Assembly: GCA_902803355.1 (NCBI GenBank)
Contig: CADCPP010000136.1
Span: 1 to 8,280 of the forward strand
Reading direction: 5' to 3'
From: an uncultured Lachnospiraceae bacterium
GTDB taxonomy: Bacteria > Bacillota > Clostridia > Lachnospirales > Lachnospiraceae
DNA length: 8,280 nucleotides
Shown: positions 1 to 6,084 of the stretch, one piece after another
Numbering within the stretch: the stretch's first letter is position 1
Layout: every line of letters starts with the position of its first letter
Translations under genes and position numbers: made by a program
The notes under the pieces: generated by a model
Told to the model about the DNA's origin: nothing
Databases searched by the model: none
What the model saw: the letters and a program-made list of their open reading frames with translations, nothing else

Positions 1-144
1 ATGGCCGCCCGTGTGTCCCAGAAGGTGGGCGCTCAGGAAGATCCTACGAACTTCCTGCTGATGCACGCCATGGGTCCGAACGTGGCCGGCGTTATCGGTA
101 CCGCTGTTGCGGCCGGTGTGTTCATGGCCATCTACGGAATCTAA
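1..144 (+). CDS. oadB: Carboxybiotin decarboxylase beta subunit, C-terminal end (partial)
   Basis: This is the 3' end of a membrane subunit of a biotin-dependent sodium-pumping decarboxylase (oxaloacetate, glutaconyl-CoA or methylmalonyl-CoA type). The family beta subunit decarboxylates carboxybiotin and couples this to Na+ export through the cytoplasmic membrane. The window enters in frame, and 47 codons are visible before TAA at 142-144. The piece [19 protein letters not shown] (residues 12-30 of the visible part), followed by a Gly/Ala-rich hydrophobic helix ending in MAIYGI, is the highly conserved end of OadB/GcdB/MmdB proteins. The ATG at position 1 is most likely an internal methionine, because the family is about 370-430 residues long, so the true start lies upstream. 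Which substrate the complex uses cannot be told from this subunit. An intrinsic terminator follows 18 bases after the stop, so this is the last gene of its transcript. Confidence 0.9.
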   Translation: MAARVSQKVGAQEDPTNFLLMHAMGPNVAGVIGTAVAAGVFMAIYGI

Positions 145-162
145 GCAATATCATCAATTAGG

Positions 163-198
163 AAAACCCGAGGGAGCCTTTCGCTTCCTCGGGTTTTT
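163..198 (+). terminator. Intrinsic terminator of the oadB transcript
   Basis: The arms AACCCGAGG and CCTCGGGTT pair perfectly and the stem extends inward through GAGC/GCTT with one G-T wobble, leaving a short loop. The stem is preceded by an A run (163-166) and followed by TTTTT at 194-198. This is a textbook Rho-independent terminator placed just after the oadB stop. Confidence 0.92.
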
Positions 199-257
199 GC
201 ATTATAAAGACATCCGCAACGTCGATTTGTTTTCGCATGATGGATCTCTTTTTTTTG

Positions 258-287
258 TTGGCAAGGCGTTTGCTCATATGTTATACT
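258..287 (+). promoter_or_regulatory. Sigma-70/A-type promoter for the S41 lipoprotein gene
   Basis: The -35 box TTGGCA (258-263) and the -10 box TATACT (282-287) each match the consensus in five of six positions, with an 18-base spacer. The expected transcription start near 294 gives a leader of about 44 bases before the ATG at 338. The promoter lies downstream of the oadB terminator, so the lipoprotein gene appears to be an independent transcription unit. The prediction rests on sequence match only. Confidence 0.6.
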
Positions 288-300
288 TCTGTCAACAGAA
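287..300. promoter_or_regulatory. Palindrome at the predicted transcription start (candidate operator)
   Basis: TTCTGT and ACAGAA form a perfect 6-base inverted repeat around a 2-base centre (CA). It touches the end of the predicted -10 box and covers the predicted start point, which is a typical repressor operator position. I do not recognise the binding protein. A chance palindrome is possible. Confidence 0.35.
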
Positions 301-337
301 AGATTTGATCGGTCTATTCATAGAAGGGAGTAAGCAA

Positions 338-1861
338 ATGGCATCCAATTGCAATTTTAAAAAACACATTGTCTTGCTTTTTCTGATCCTTATCCTTAGT
401 TCGGCATGCTCTGAAATACAGAGGGAGAGCTCAGGCAGCGGCGAAGCGGCTGTGGACTGGGAGCTATCCTTTGATGAGGCTTTGGCTGAGATCAATGCCA
501 GTCATAAATCGATCACCAAACCGGTTTTTGATCTTGAAGAATTCGAGGCGAAATATGTACGTGACAAGGAGCCCAGAGAGTTCATCCTGGAGATCCCGCA
601 GGGCCCGAAGAAGGACGGATATTTATCCGTTGAGCAGATGAAAAGAGACGCTTACGTGTTGATGCACAATCTTCGCACAACGTACTCACTGTATGACTAT
701 TACGGAAGCGATGAAAAATTTGATGGTGTTCTGACAGAAATCGAGGCTGCCATAATGAGAGCAGGAGAAATGAATTCTCAAGAATTTGGCTTGCTGCTGC
801 TTGATCATTTAGCCTTTATAGATGACGGTCATTTTTCGATCAACGGGAGAAAACCTTCCCCGTTTATGATCACAGCATTCTATCGGGAAGTTGCTTTTGG
901 CAAGATCGAAGGAAAATATGTCAACCTTAAGACAGGAAAAGCAGTGAAAAGCGTGAATGGTTTTCCGGAACTGGATTCTCTTTTCCGGCTTTCTCTGTCT
1001 GATGATTACCAGCTGGTCTACTATCCTGTTGTTCAGATTTCGGTTCCGTTCCTGGAATGCCTTGAAAAGTCATCTAATGGCATCAAAAAAGAACCGGCGG
1101 ATACGATGATCATAGTTTACAGTGACGGCAGCACGCAGGAGTTAACCGGTTTCAAGGATTATCGGAACGTATTTCCTGATTCTCCTGTCGAAGCGGGCAT
1201 CAGTGAAACACAAGGAATTCCCGTTCTGCGAACGACAAAGTTTGACAATTCGACGCAAAAAAAACTGATGATGAAGTTTTTGGATGATTATTGCCTTTCA
1301 CCCTCCCTGGTCGTTGATTTACGAATAAATGGGGGCGGGTATGAATGTGATGCGCTTCAATGGTTAAGTTCTTACGCCGGCTGCGAAACAAGCGGGAAAA
1401 GTTATATGGTGTATATGGGCGCCGTGAAAAGTTTGTATGAAAACCTGTCCTCTTATGAAAAAAGAGTAATGGAAAACAGGCTGCAGGTTATTAATGAAAA
1501 ATATGTAAACATGAACGCTGTGGCGGATGTATTTATTGATAATCCAAATCGTCTGCTGATCGTGCTGATGTCCAAGTGGACGATATCTTCTGCAGAATCA
1601 TTTATTGATCATGGGCACAGCATTGAAAATGTCCTGTTTGTAGGAGATGCAAGCTGTGGTGTTCTGGAAAACAACATGTGCTATTCTTCCGTCGGATTGC
1701 CTTACAGCCATCTCCAGGTTTCTATGGGCAATGCTGTTCGCGTGTTTGCGGATGAAGAGTATTTCAGGGAAGGGCGTGGTTTTCTGCCCGATATCTGGGT
1801 CCCTGGTACAGAGGCAGAGACTTTGATATGTGGCTTTCTGCAGAAAATGCAGGAGAAATAA
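338..1861 (+). CDS. S41-family peptidase-like lipoprotein
   Basis: The protein has 507 residues. The ATG at 338 is chosen because AAGGGAG (324-330) sits 7 bases upstream and the protein then begins with a lipoprotein signal: FKK at 7-9, a hydrophobic stretch at 11-20 and SSAC with Cys24 as the predicted lipidation site. The open frame reaches back to 107, but that would run through oadB and its terminator. The C-terminal half carries hallmarks of the S41 (tail-specific protease/tricorn-like) fold: DLRINGGG at 327-334, TISSAES at 415-421 aligning with the TASASE nucleophile motif (Ser417 or Ser418), and GDASCG at 436-441. The lysine expected after the last glycine in CtpA/Prc-type enzymes is absent (Val442), so catalysis may follow a different dyad or triad, or be lost. 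No PDZ domain is obvious; residues 25-300 are not recognised. It is likely anchored on the outer face of the membrane. Codons are AT-richer than in the flanking metabolic genes, which hints at different ancestry. Confidence 0.82.
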   Translation: MASNCNFKKHIVLLFLILILSSACSEIQRESSGSGEAAVDWELSFDEALAEINASHKSITKPVFDLEEFEAKYVRDKEPREFILEIPQGPKKDGYLSVEQMKRDAYVLMHNLRTTYSLYDYYGSDEKFDGVLTEIEAAIMRAGEMNSQEFGLLLLDHLAFIDDGHFSINGRKPSPFMITAFYREVAFGKIEGKYVNLKTGKAVKSVNGFPELDSLFRLSLSDDYQLVYYPVVQISVPFLECLEKSSNGIKKEPADTMIIVYSDGSTQELTGFKDYRNVFPDSPVEAGISETQGIPVLRTTKFDNSTQKKLMMKFLDDYCLSPSLVVDLRINGGGYECDALQWLSSYAGCETSGKSYMVYMGAVKSLYENLSSYEKRVMENRLQVINEKYVNMNAVADVFIDNPNRLLIVLMSKWTISSAESFIDHGHSIENVLFVGDASCGVLENNMCYSSVGLPYSHLQVSMGNAVRVFADEEYFREGRGFLPDIWVPGTEAETLICGFLQKMQEK

Positions 1862-1887
1862 ATAATATGGGTAAGCGGAACTACTGC

Positions 1888-1916
1888 TTTAGAAAATATC
1901 GGTTTAGCAGTATACT
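1888..1916 (+). promoter_or_regulatory. Possible promoter downstream of the S41 gene
   Basis: TTTAGA (1888-1893), a 17-base spacer and TATACT (1911-1916) make a moderate promoter match. The -10 lies inside the perfect 10-base palindrome CAGTATACTG (1908-1917). It would drive the degenerate interval and the small lipoprotein ORF. The -35 box is weak, so confidence is low. Confidence 0.3.
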
Positions 1917-1933
1917 GATTTTTAGAGGTGGAA

Positions 1934-2009
1934 ATGAACAGAAAAGTATTTCATTTATCATGAACTGCCTCCTGACTGGACTGAGCCGGTCAATCCGGAA
2001 TGGAGATAA
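1934..2009 (+). other. Possible remnant of a short or decayed coding sequence
   Basis: AGGTGG (1925-1930) precedes an ATG at 1934, but that frame stops after nine codons (MNRKVFHLS). A second frame, open from 1938 to the TAA at 2007-2009, reads EKYFIYHELPPDWTEPVNPEW near its end, without its own start. The acidic, aromatic and proline-rich content looks more like protein than random sequence. One frameshift between the two would give a single short product. I do not recognise a family, and chance is a real alternative. The rest of 1862-2057 shows nothing else I can support. Confidence 0.18.
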
Positions 2010-2057
2010 AGCAATCTGCCAGCCTAATTATTTGGGTGAAGAACAATAGGAGTCGCC

Positions 2058-2276
2058 ATGAAAAAACGGCATTTTTCTGCATTATTGTTGGCGATTATTG
2101 TTTTACTGTCTGCCTGCGGCGCGCAGTATCTCGTACGCTTCTGTTCCGAAAAAGTCTTTCTTTCTTTTGCGGAGTGTGCTGCCCTTTGTACGGATACCGG
2201 CGGCATTGACTGCGGGATCGTGTCTCTCATGGCGGCCATGCTGGCTGACAGAGATTATCCCATACAGCACTTCTGA
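2058..2276 (+). CDS. Small predicted lipoprotein, possibly a truncated or decayed gene
   Basis: The ORF has 72 codons, with AGGAG (2048-2052) 5 bases before the ATG. It opens with a canonical lipoprotein signal peptide: KKR at 2-4, a hydrophobic core at 8-17 and the lipobox LSAC with Cys20. The start and export signal are therefore convincing. The mature part is only about 52 residues, is rich in cysteine, and matches no family I know with confidence. After its TGA the same frame stays open for 27 more codons (2277-2357, then TAA) with a plausible sequence (REVLLENNRQSILYRNLL). The gene may therefore once have been longer and acquired a nonsense change. A frame shifted by one base (around 2180-2235) contains PAALTAGSCLSW, which loosely recalls the cysteine motif of the DUF3343 (Se/S carrier-like) family. 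It could be a genuine small lipoprotein, a pseudogene, or a signal peptide fused to unrelated sequence. Confidence 0.4.
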   Translation: MKKRHFSALLLAIIVLLSACGAQYLVRFCSEKVFLSFAECAALCTDTGGIDCGIVSLMAAMLADRDYPIQHF

Positions 2277-2388
2277 GGAGAAGCTTGCCGTGAAGTCCTT
2301 CTAGAGAATAATAGACAGAGCATCTTGTATCGCAATTTGCTCCGTCGCCAGACCATGTAAGAAAACATGCAAGATAACAGGTAAGATG

Positions 2389-2417
2389 TTGCGGTTTGCC
2401 ACCTGCTGTGATATGAT
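2389..2417 (+). promoter_or_regulatory. Promoter of the Fic gene
   Basis: The -35 box TTGCGG (2389-2394), a spacer of exactly 17 bases and the -10 box TATGAT (2412-2417) form a good vegetative promoter. The predicted start near 2424 leaves a very short leader with GAGGTG (2430-2435) ahead of the ATG at 2443. The preceding 2277-2388 holds only a small hairpin, CATGT/ACATG at 2354-2369, with no U-run. Confidence 0.62.
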
Positions 2418-2442
2418 AAGGGGGAAAGCGAGGTGACGTAGG

Positions 2443-3435
2443 ATGGACCGATATGAGCCGCCTTTTACCATTACGAGCCGCATGCTTGCTCTGACAGCCC
2501 GGACAGCGGAAAAAGTGGGCAGGATCACAGGCCTGCGATCCTATGAAGCAAGACCATACCTGAGAAGGAATAACCGCATCCGCTCCATACATTCTTCTCT
2601 GGCTATTGAAGCAAACTCCCTCTCCCTTGATGAAGTCAGAAGCGTGATCAACGGGCAGCCCGTGGCCGGCCCTGAGAAGGAGATCCGGGAAGTCAGGAAT
2701 GCTTATGCCGCTTATGAAATGCTCGGCAGTTTTGACCCTTTTTCTCTTGATGATCTGAAAAAACTGCATGCCGTCATGACGGAGCTGACGGTAAAGGATT
2801 CCGGCAGTTTTCGTACGCATAATGAAGGCGTTTTCAACGGCGATACGTGCATCTTCATTGCGCCGCCTCCGCAGCTGGTCCCGGGACAGATGGAAGCTTT
2901 GTTTTCCTGGATGAACGCGGAAAAAGATACGCTGCATCCGCTGATCCTTTCCTCGGTCTTTCACTATGAGCTCGTTTTCATCCACCCGTTTTCGGACGGA
3001 AACGGCCGCATGGCAAGGCTCTGGCAGACGGCATTGCTTGCCACGTGGAACCCGGTTTTCGGGAGCATTCCCCTGGAAAGCGAGATCAGAAAGTGCCAGA
3101 ACGAATACTACGACGCGATCGCTTCGTGCCATACAGCAGGCCGATCGGACGCGTTTATTGAGTTCATGCTGGAGATGATCGATAAGGCGCTTGACGGGGC
3201 CGGAGAGCAGCTTGCCTCTAAAGATGCATACCTTCCGGGAAGCGTCAGCAGGCTGATGGAAGAGATGGAATATGACGTCCCCTATACAGCGGCGCAGCTG
3301 ATGGGGGAGCTTGGCCTGAAGTCGAAAGACAACTTCCGGAAGCTGTATCTTGACCCTGCACTGGAGAGGGAACTGATCGTGAGAGGCATCCCGGACAAAC
3401 CGACCAGCAAGAATCAGACCTATATCAGAAAGTGA
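2443..3435 (+). CDS. Fic-domain protein (predicted AMP-transferase or related)
   Basis: The protein has 330 residues. The catalytic loop HPFSDGNGR at 181-189 is a full match to the Fic signature HPFx(D/E)GNGR. In the family, the histidine acts as general base and the loop binds nucleotide phosphates, so the protein should transfer AMP or another phosphate-containing group to a protein hydroxyl. The flap segment that positions the target lies around FIAPPPQLVPG (about 139-149). Upstream, SLAIEAN at 52-58 fits the inhibitory helix (S/T)xxxE(G/N) of class II Fic proteins, with Glu56 expected to block ATP binding, although Ala57 replaces the common glycine. The C-terminal 70 residues look like the helical or winged-helix end common in SoFic-like proteins. 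GAGGTG lies 7 bases before the ATG and a dedicated promoter precedes it. No separate antitoxin gene is adjacent, in agreement with built-in autoinhibition. Its target cannot be inferred. Confidence 0.93.
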   Translation: MDRYEPPFTITSRMLALTARTAEKVGRITGLRSYEARPYLRRNNRIRSIHSSLAIEANSLSLDEVRSVINGQPVAGPEKEIREVRNAYAAYEMLGSFDPFSLDDLKKLHAVMTELTVKDSGSFRTHNEGVFNGDTCIFIAPPPQLVPGQMEALFSWMNAEKDTLHPLILSSVFHYELVFIHPFSDGNGRMARLWQTALLATWNPVFGSIPLESEIRKCQNEYYDAIASCHTAGRSDAFIEFMLEMIDKALDGAGEQLASKDAYLPGSVSRLMEEMEYDVPYTAAQLMGELGLKSKDNFRKLYLDPALERELIVRGIPDKPTSKNQTYIRK

Positions 3436-3485
3436 TGACAATCAACAGCCATCGGGGCAAAGGAATCCCGAAAGACAGGTGACTT

Positions 3486-3527
3486 AAATCGTGCCGGGGA
3501 AGTCTTTACACTTCTCCGGCACGATTT
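3486..3527. terminator. Strong hairpin between the Fic gene and the oadA remnant
   Basis: AAATCGTGCCGG pairs perfectly with CCGGCACGATTT. The stem continues with GGAAG/CTTCT (one G-T wobble) to about 17 base pairs around an 8-base loop. It lies 50 bases after the Fic stop. The following sequence is only moderately T-rich on the plus strand (ATTTATAAT) and is not a T-run on the minus strand. It probably terminates Fic transcription and may also serve lysA from the other side, although lysA ends 154 bases away. Confidence 0.6.
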
Positions 3528-3537
3528 ATAATCATAA

Positions 3538-3683
3538 AAGCGTTTCCTGGACGAGGATCCGTGGCAGCTCCTGAGGGTCCTGCGCGACGGTTTTAAGAAT
3601 ACAAAACTGCAGATGCTGTTCCGGGCTCAGAATATTCCGGGCTACCGTCACTATGCCGACGATGTTGTGGAATATTTCGTTCA
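3538..3683 (+). pseudogene. oadA: Internal fragment of oxaloacetate decarboxylase alpha / pyruvate carboxylase B
   Basis: From TTC at 3544 the plus strand reads [13 protein letters not shown], then [20 protein letters not shown], then DDVVEYFVQ. This is unmistakably the part of the carboxyltransferase domain around residues 65-115 of OadA/PycB proteins, where the family has DEDPW, LQMLLRGQN and [10 protein letters not shown]. The enzyme transfers the carboxyl group between oxaloacetate (or pyruvate) and biotin. Only about 47 codons remain. There is a TAA just upstream (3535-3537), no start codon, and similarity stops where lysA begins on the other strand. The remainder, including the metal-binding and biotin parts, is missing here. 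There is no frameshift or stop inside the fragment, so the loss seems recent. It cannot encode a working enzyme. It was probably once linked to the oadB gene at the left edge of the window. Confidence 0.85.
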
Positions 3684-4976
3684 GACGTCCAGGGCGCAGA
3701 GGTCTTCGGCGGTCTCGCGGCGCACCGCAATGCGGCTTGAATCTTTTGTGAGCATCACCACGGGCGGCCGGCCCAGGCGGTTGTAGTTGGACGCCATGGA
3801 GTAGTTGTAGGCGCCGGTCGTGCAGACACATACGATGTCGCCGCGCCGGATATCGGCCGGCAGGGAGACGTTCTTCTGCAGGATATCGCCGCTTTCGCAG
3901 CAGCGGCCGACCAGGTCGAAGCGGTCTTTTTCCGCGATCTCGCGGCTGCCGTGCAGCACGGTATAACGCGCCTTGTAGAGACAGAAGCGCGGATTGTCGG
4001 TCATACCGCCGTCGGTCGTCACATAGTTCTTGAAACCGGGGATGTGCTTGACCGTGCTGACCGTGTAGACGGTCATGCCGGCGTCGGCAACAATGCTGCG
4101 GCCGGGCTCCATGAAGACGCGGAGGGAAGTGAGCCCGTTCTTTGTCATGTCACATTTCAGCCTTGCGGCAACCTCTCCGATCCTTGCGGGAATGTCGACC
4201 GGCGGATCACTGTCCACGTAGCGGACGCCGTAGCCGCCGCCGAAATTCATCTCTTCGGCCGTATAACCGAAGCGGTCCCGCATCTCGGCAATGAAATCCG
4301 TCATCACGTCTGCCGCCCGCTCGAAGACGTCTTCGTCGAAGACCTGGGAGCCGACGTGAACATGATACCCCTTAAGGTTTATGCCGCTGCAGCCCAAGGC
4401 CATGCTGACAAACTCGGCTGCCTGACCGGTCAGGATGGGCATTCCGAACTTGACGTCCACAGATCCGGTATTGACTTCCGCGTAGGTGTGCGGATCGATG
4501 CCAGGCGTGATGCGCAGAAGGATGTCCTGCTTTACGCCGAGCTTTATTGCCTCTTCATTCAGGATCGTGAGCTCCTCCGGATTATCGACCACAAAGCGGC
4601 CCACCCCGGCGCGAAGCGCGTAGATGATGTCCTCATCTGTCTTGCCGTCCCCGTGGAACATGATTTTTTCCGCCGGAAATCCGGCTGCGAGGGCGGTATG
4701 GATCTCGCCGGCGGAGACGGCATCCACGCCCATGCCTTCGCTCGCCATGATGCGGTACATTTCTTTAAAGGCCGCAGCCTTGCTTGCGTAGAGGGGCATG
4801 CTCCCCGCATCAAAATGGGTCCGGAAAGCCTCTTTATACATCCGGCAGTTTCTGCGGATACGTTCTTCGTCAAAAAGATACAGCGGCGTACCGTATTTTG
4901 CGGCAAGCTCCTTTACGGAGTGGCCGGCAAAACGGAGAGTTCCATCCGGGTCACGGCTGATATTATCGCTCAGCAT
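3681..4976 (-). CDS. lysA: Diaminopimelate decarboxylase
   Basis: The protein has 431 residues, the usual length for the family. It is a cytoplasmic PLP enzyme (fold type III, alanine-racemase-like barrel plus beta domain) that decarboxylates meso-diaminopimelate to L-lysine, the last step of lysine synthesis. Visible motifs are YASKA with the PLP lysine Lys66, HVGSQ at 207-211, the phosphate-binding GGGYG at 246-250, EPGRS at 290-294, CESGD with active-site Cys360 (360-364), and [12 protein letters not shown] at 388-399 with the PLP-contacting tyrosine. The ATG at 4976 is preceded on its strand by AAAGGAG ending 5 bases upstream. The gene converges with Fic and stands alone, with the AraC regulator upstream in the same direction 139 bases away. 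Its TGA overlaps the end of the oadA fragment on the other strand, so the 3' end lies exactly at a rearrangement junction. The C-terminus ([13 protein letters not shown]) still looks complete. Confidence 0.95.
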   Translation of the reverse strand: MLSDNISRDPDGTLRFAGHSVKELAAKYGTPLYLFDEERIRRNCRMYKEAFRTHFDAGSMPLYASKAAAFKEMYRIMASEGMGVDAVSAGEIHTALAAGFPAEKIMFHGDGKTDEDIIYALRAGVGRFVVDNPEELTILNEEAIKLGVKQDILLRITPGIDPHTYAEVNTGSVDVKFGMPILTGQAAEFVSMALGCSGINLKGYHVHVGSQVFDEDVFERAADVMTDFIAEMRDRFGYTAEEMNFGGGYGVRYVDSDPPVDIPARIGEVAARLKCDMTKNGLTSLRVFMEPGRSIVADAGMTVYTVSTVKHIPGFKNYVTTDGGMTDNPRFCLYKARYTVLHGSREIAEKDRFDLVGRCCESGDILQKNVSLPADIRRGDIVCVCTTGAYNYSMASNYNRLGRPPVVMLTKDSSRIAVRRETAEDLCALDV

Positions 4977-4990
4977 ATCGGCTCCTTTCT

Positions 4991-5006
4991 GCTGCGCTCA
5001 GGCAGC
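4991..5006 (-). other. Small hairpin just upstream of the lysA ribosome binding site
   Basis: GCTGC and GCAGC form a perfect 5-base-pair GC-rich stem with a 6-base loop, ending 2 bases before the Shine-Dalgarno sequence at 4982-4988. It could influence translation initiation, but it is too small to be called a riboswitch. Between the predicted promoter and the start codon there are only about 80 bases. Confidence 0.25.
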
Positions 5007-5063
5007 GGGGCTTATTAAAGTCACACCGGAAAAGGACGGCTCCCCGGCAGATGAGGATATTAA

Positions 5064-5092
5064 ATCACAGCTGAAGAAATTTTTAAAGTCAA
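5064..5092 (-). promoter_or_regulatory. Predicted lysA promoter
   Basis: On the minus strand TTGACT (5087-5092) is followed after 17 bases by TGTGAT (5064-5069). The -35 box is strong and the -10 box matches four of six positions. The surrounding sequence is very AT-rich, including an AAATTTTT/AAAAATTT inverted repeat (5077-5098) that overlaps the -35 box. The promoter lies between the araC-type gene and lysA, so lysA need not depend on read-through. Confidence 0.5.
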
Positions 5093-5115
5093 AAATTTAT
5101 TTTTTTGAAAATTAT

Positions 5116-5904
5116 TCACGCTTTTTCTGCGATCTTTCCCCTCTTTCTGCGAAATTCGGCCGGCGTGATGCCCACAGTCTCACGGAAGCACTGGATATAA
5201 TAATTAGGCGTATTGAAACCCAGCCGCTCGGCGATCTCATGGATGGGACGGTCTGTCGTCGTCAGCATGAGCTTTGAACGCTCGACCCGGCGCCTGCGGA
5301 TATGTTCGTTGATCGTAAGGCCGGTCTCTTCCCGGAATTTCTGGCTCAGATAATAGGGACTGTAGCCGCACAGCTGGGCAAGATCCGTGATCAGGATCTT
5401 CTTGTCAAGACTCAGCTCGATATAGTCGCAGCATTTCTGCACGGCCAGGGAGAGGTCCGAATTGACCTTCACGTGGTGCACCCGGAAGATAAAATCATGA
5501 TACATGGCGGAGGCCAGGGTAGTCAGACCATCCATGCCGCGGCTGTCTTCCGCCGTCTGAATGTAGTAGTCGCCGAGGGCGTAGGCGATCTCGGGGGAGA
5601 GTCCGCCTTCGATGGCAGCCCGTGTGACCAGGGTGGTGAAAACAACGATATTGGTCTTTGCCTGCCGCAGGGGGTCGCGGTTCTTAAGCGGCACGCCCGT
5701 GCTGAGGCCGACGCTGTGCGTTAAGGCGTCATGATAATTGATATTGCCGGTCCTGACCATGGAAAGCAAGGCCTTTTCCGAAAGATATACCTGATTTCTG
5801 TCATGCCCCATTTTCAGAAAGGCAGGGTACTCCTGTTCTGCCTTTTTGATGGCTTTTTCGAGCTTGGGATAGTTCTGATCAGAGAAAAGTATGACGTTTT
5901 CCAT
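5116..5904 (-). CDS. AraC-family transcriptional regulator of the adjacent sugar locus
   Basis: The protein has 262 residues from the ATG at 5904. An in-frame GTG at 5910 overlaps the ribosome binding site AAAGGAGG, whereas the ATG sits 5 bases after it, so the ATG is preferred. The C-terminal 100 residues (about 153-256) are a complete AraC/XylS DNA-binding domain. It has a first helix-turn-helix around ITDLAQLCGYSPYYLSQKF (172-190) and a second around IHEIAERLGFNTPNYYIQCF (221-240), with the closing GITPAEFRR signature. The N-terminal half is helical, not a cupin barrel, and contains AAIEGGLSPEIAYALGDYYI (96-115), a pattern I associate with a subgroup of Clostridia AraC proteins. The ligand is unknown. 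It is divergent from the symporter/GH2 operon with about 180 bases between the starts, the classical layout of a local activator for that operon and possibly of its own gene. Confidence 0.93.
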   Translation of the reverse strand: MENVILFSDQNYPKLEKAIKKAEQEYPAFLKMGHDRNQVYLSEKALLSMVRTGNINYHDALTHSVGLSTGVPLKNRDPLRQAKTNIVVFTTLVTRAAIEGGLSPEIAYALGDYYIQTAEDSRGMDGLTTLASAMYHDFIFRVHHVKVNSDLSLAVQKCCDYIELSLDKKILITDLAQLCGYSPYYLSQKFREETGLTINEHIRRRRVERSKLMLTTTDRPIHEIAERLGFNTPNYYIQCFRETVGITPAEFRRKRGKIAEKA

Positions 5905-6084
5905 AGGCACCTCCTTTGCTTATCGTAACAGAACGACGGCAAAAGTGCAATTATTTCCTTAATTTTTGTAACTTTTCCTCAGCTTTTGGCTATGCAGCGC
6001 AGCCTCCTCTGTTATACAATCAATACTGCAAAAGGGAGCGAAGGCTCGAAAAGTAAATACGGTCAAATCAAGGAGGAGATCCAA
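5905..6084. promoter_or_regulatory. Divergent promoter region between the AraC regulator and the symporter
   Basis: For the regulator (minus strand) the best promoter is TTGCAC (5945-5950), a 17-base spacer and TACGAT (5922-5927), which gives a very short leader. For the symporter (plus strand) a -10 candidate TACAAT lies at 6015-6020 with no good -35 at the right distance, as expected for an activator-dependent promoter. An imperfect palindrome, AAAAGT (5941-5946) with ACTTTT (5971-5976), has arms extendable to CAA/TTG and overlaps the -35 of the regulator. It is a candidate AraC or autoregulation site. CTTTT also recurs at 5972 and 5983, 11 bases apart, close to one helical turn. All of these are sequence inferences. 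Confidence 0.45.

Noticed and set aside
107..337. Extended N-terminus of the S41 lipoprotein ORF
   Set aside because: It overlaps oadB and its terminator and lies upstream of the promoter; the ATG at 338 has a ribosome binding site and a lipoprotein signal.
1835..1846. Perfect palindrome TTTCTGCAGAAA
   Set aside because: Lies inside the S41 coding sequence and is explained by its codons; no promoter context.
2227..3441. 404-codon open frame on the minus strand
   Set aside because: Antisense to the Fic gene, with no ribosome binding site or recognisable domain; its composition is that of a shadow frame.
3951..5018. 355-codon open frame on the plus strand
   Set aside because: Antisense to lysA, which has all the DAP decarboxylase motifs.
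4977..5115. Lysine riboswitch ahead of lysA
   Set aside because: The leader after the predicted promoter is only about 80 bases, too short for an L-box aptamer, and no matching helices are visible.
5905..5910. GTG start for the AraC regulator
   Set aside because: The GTG overlaps the Shine-Dalgarno sequence; the ATG two codons later has proper spacing.
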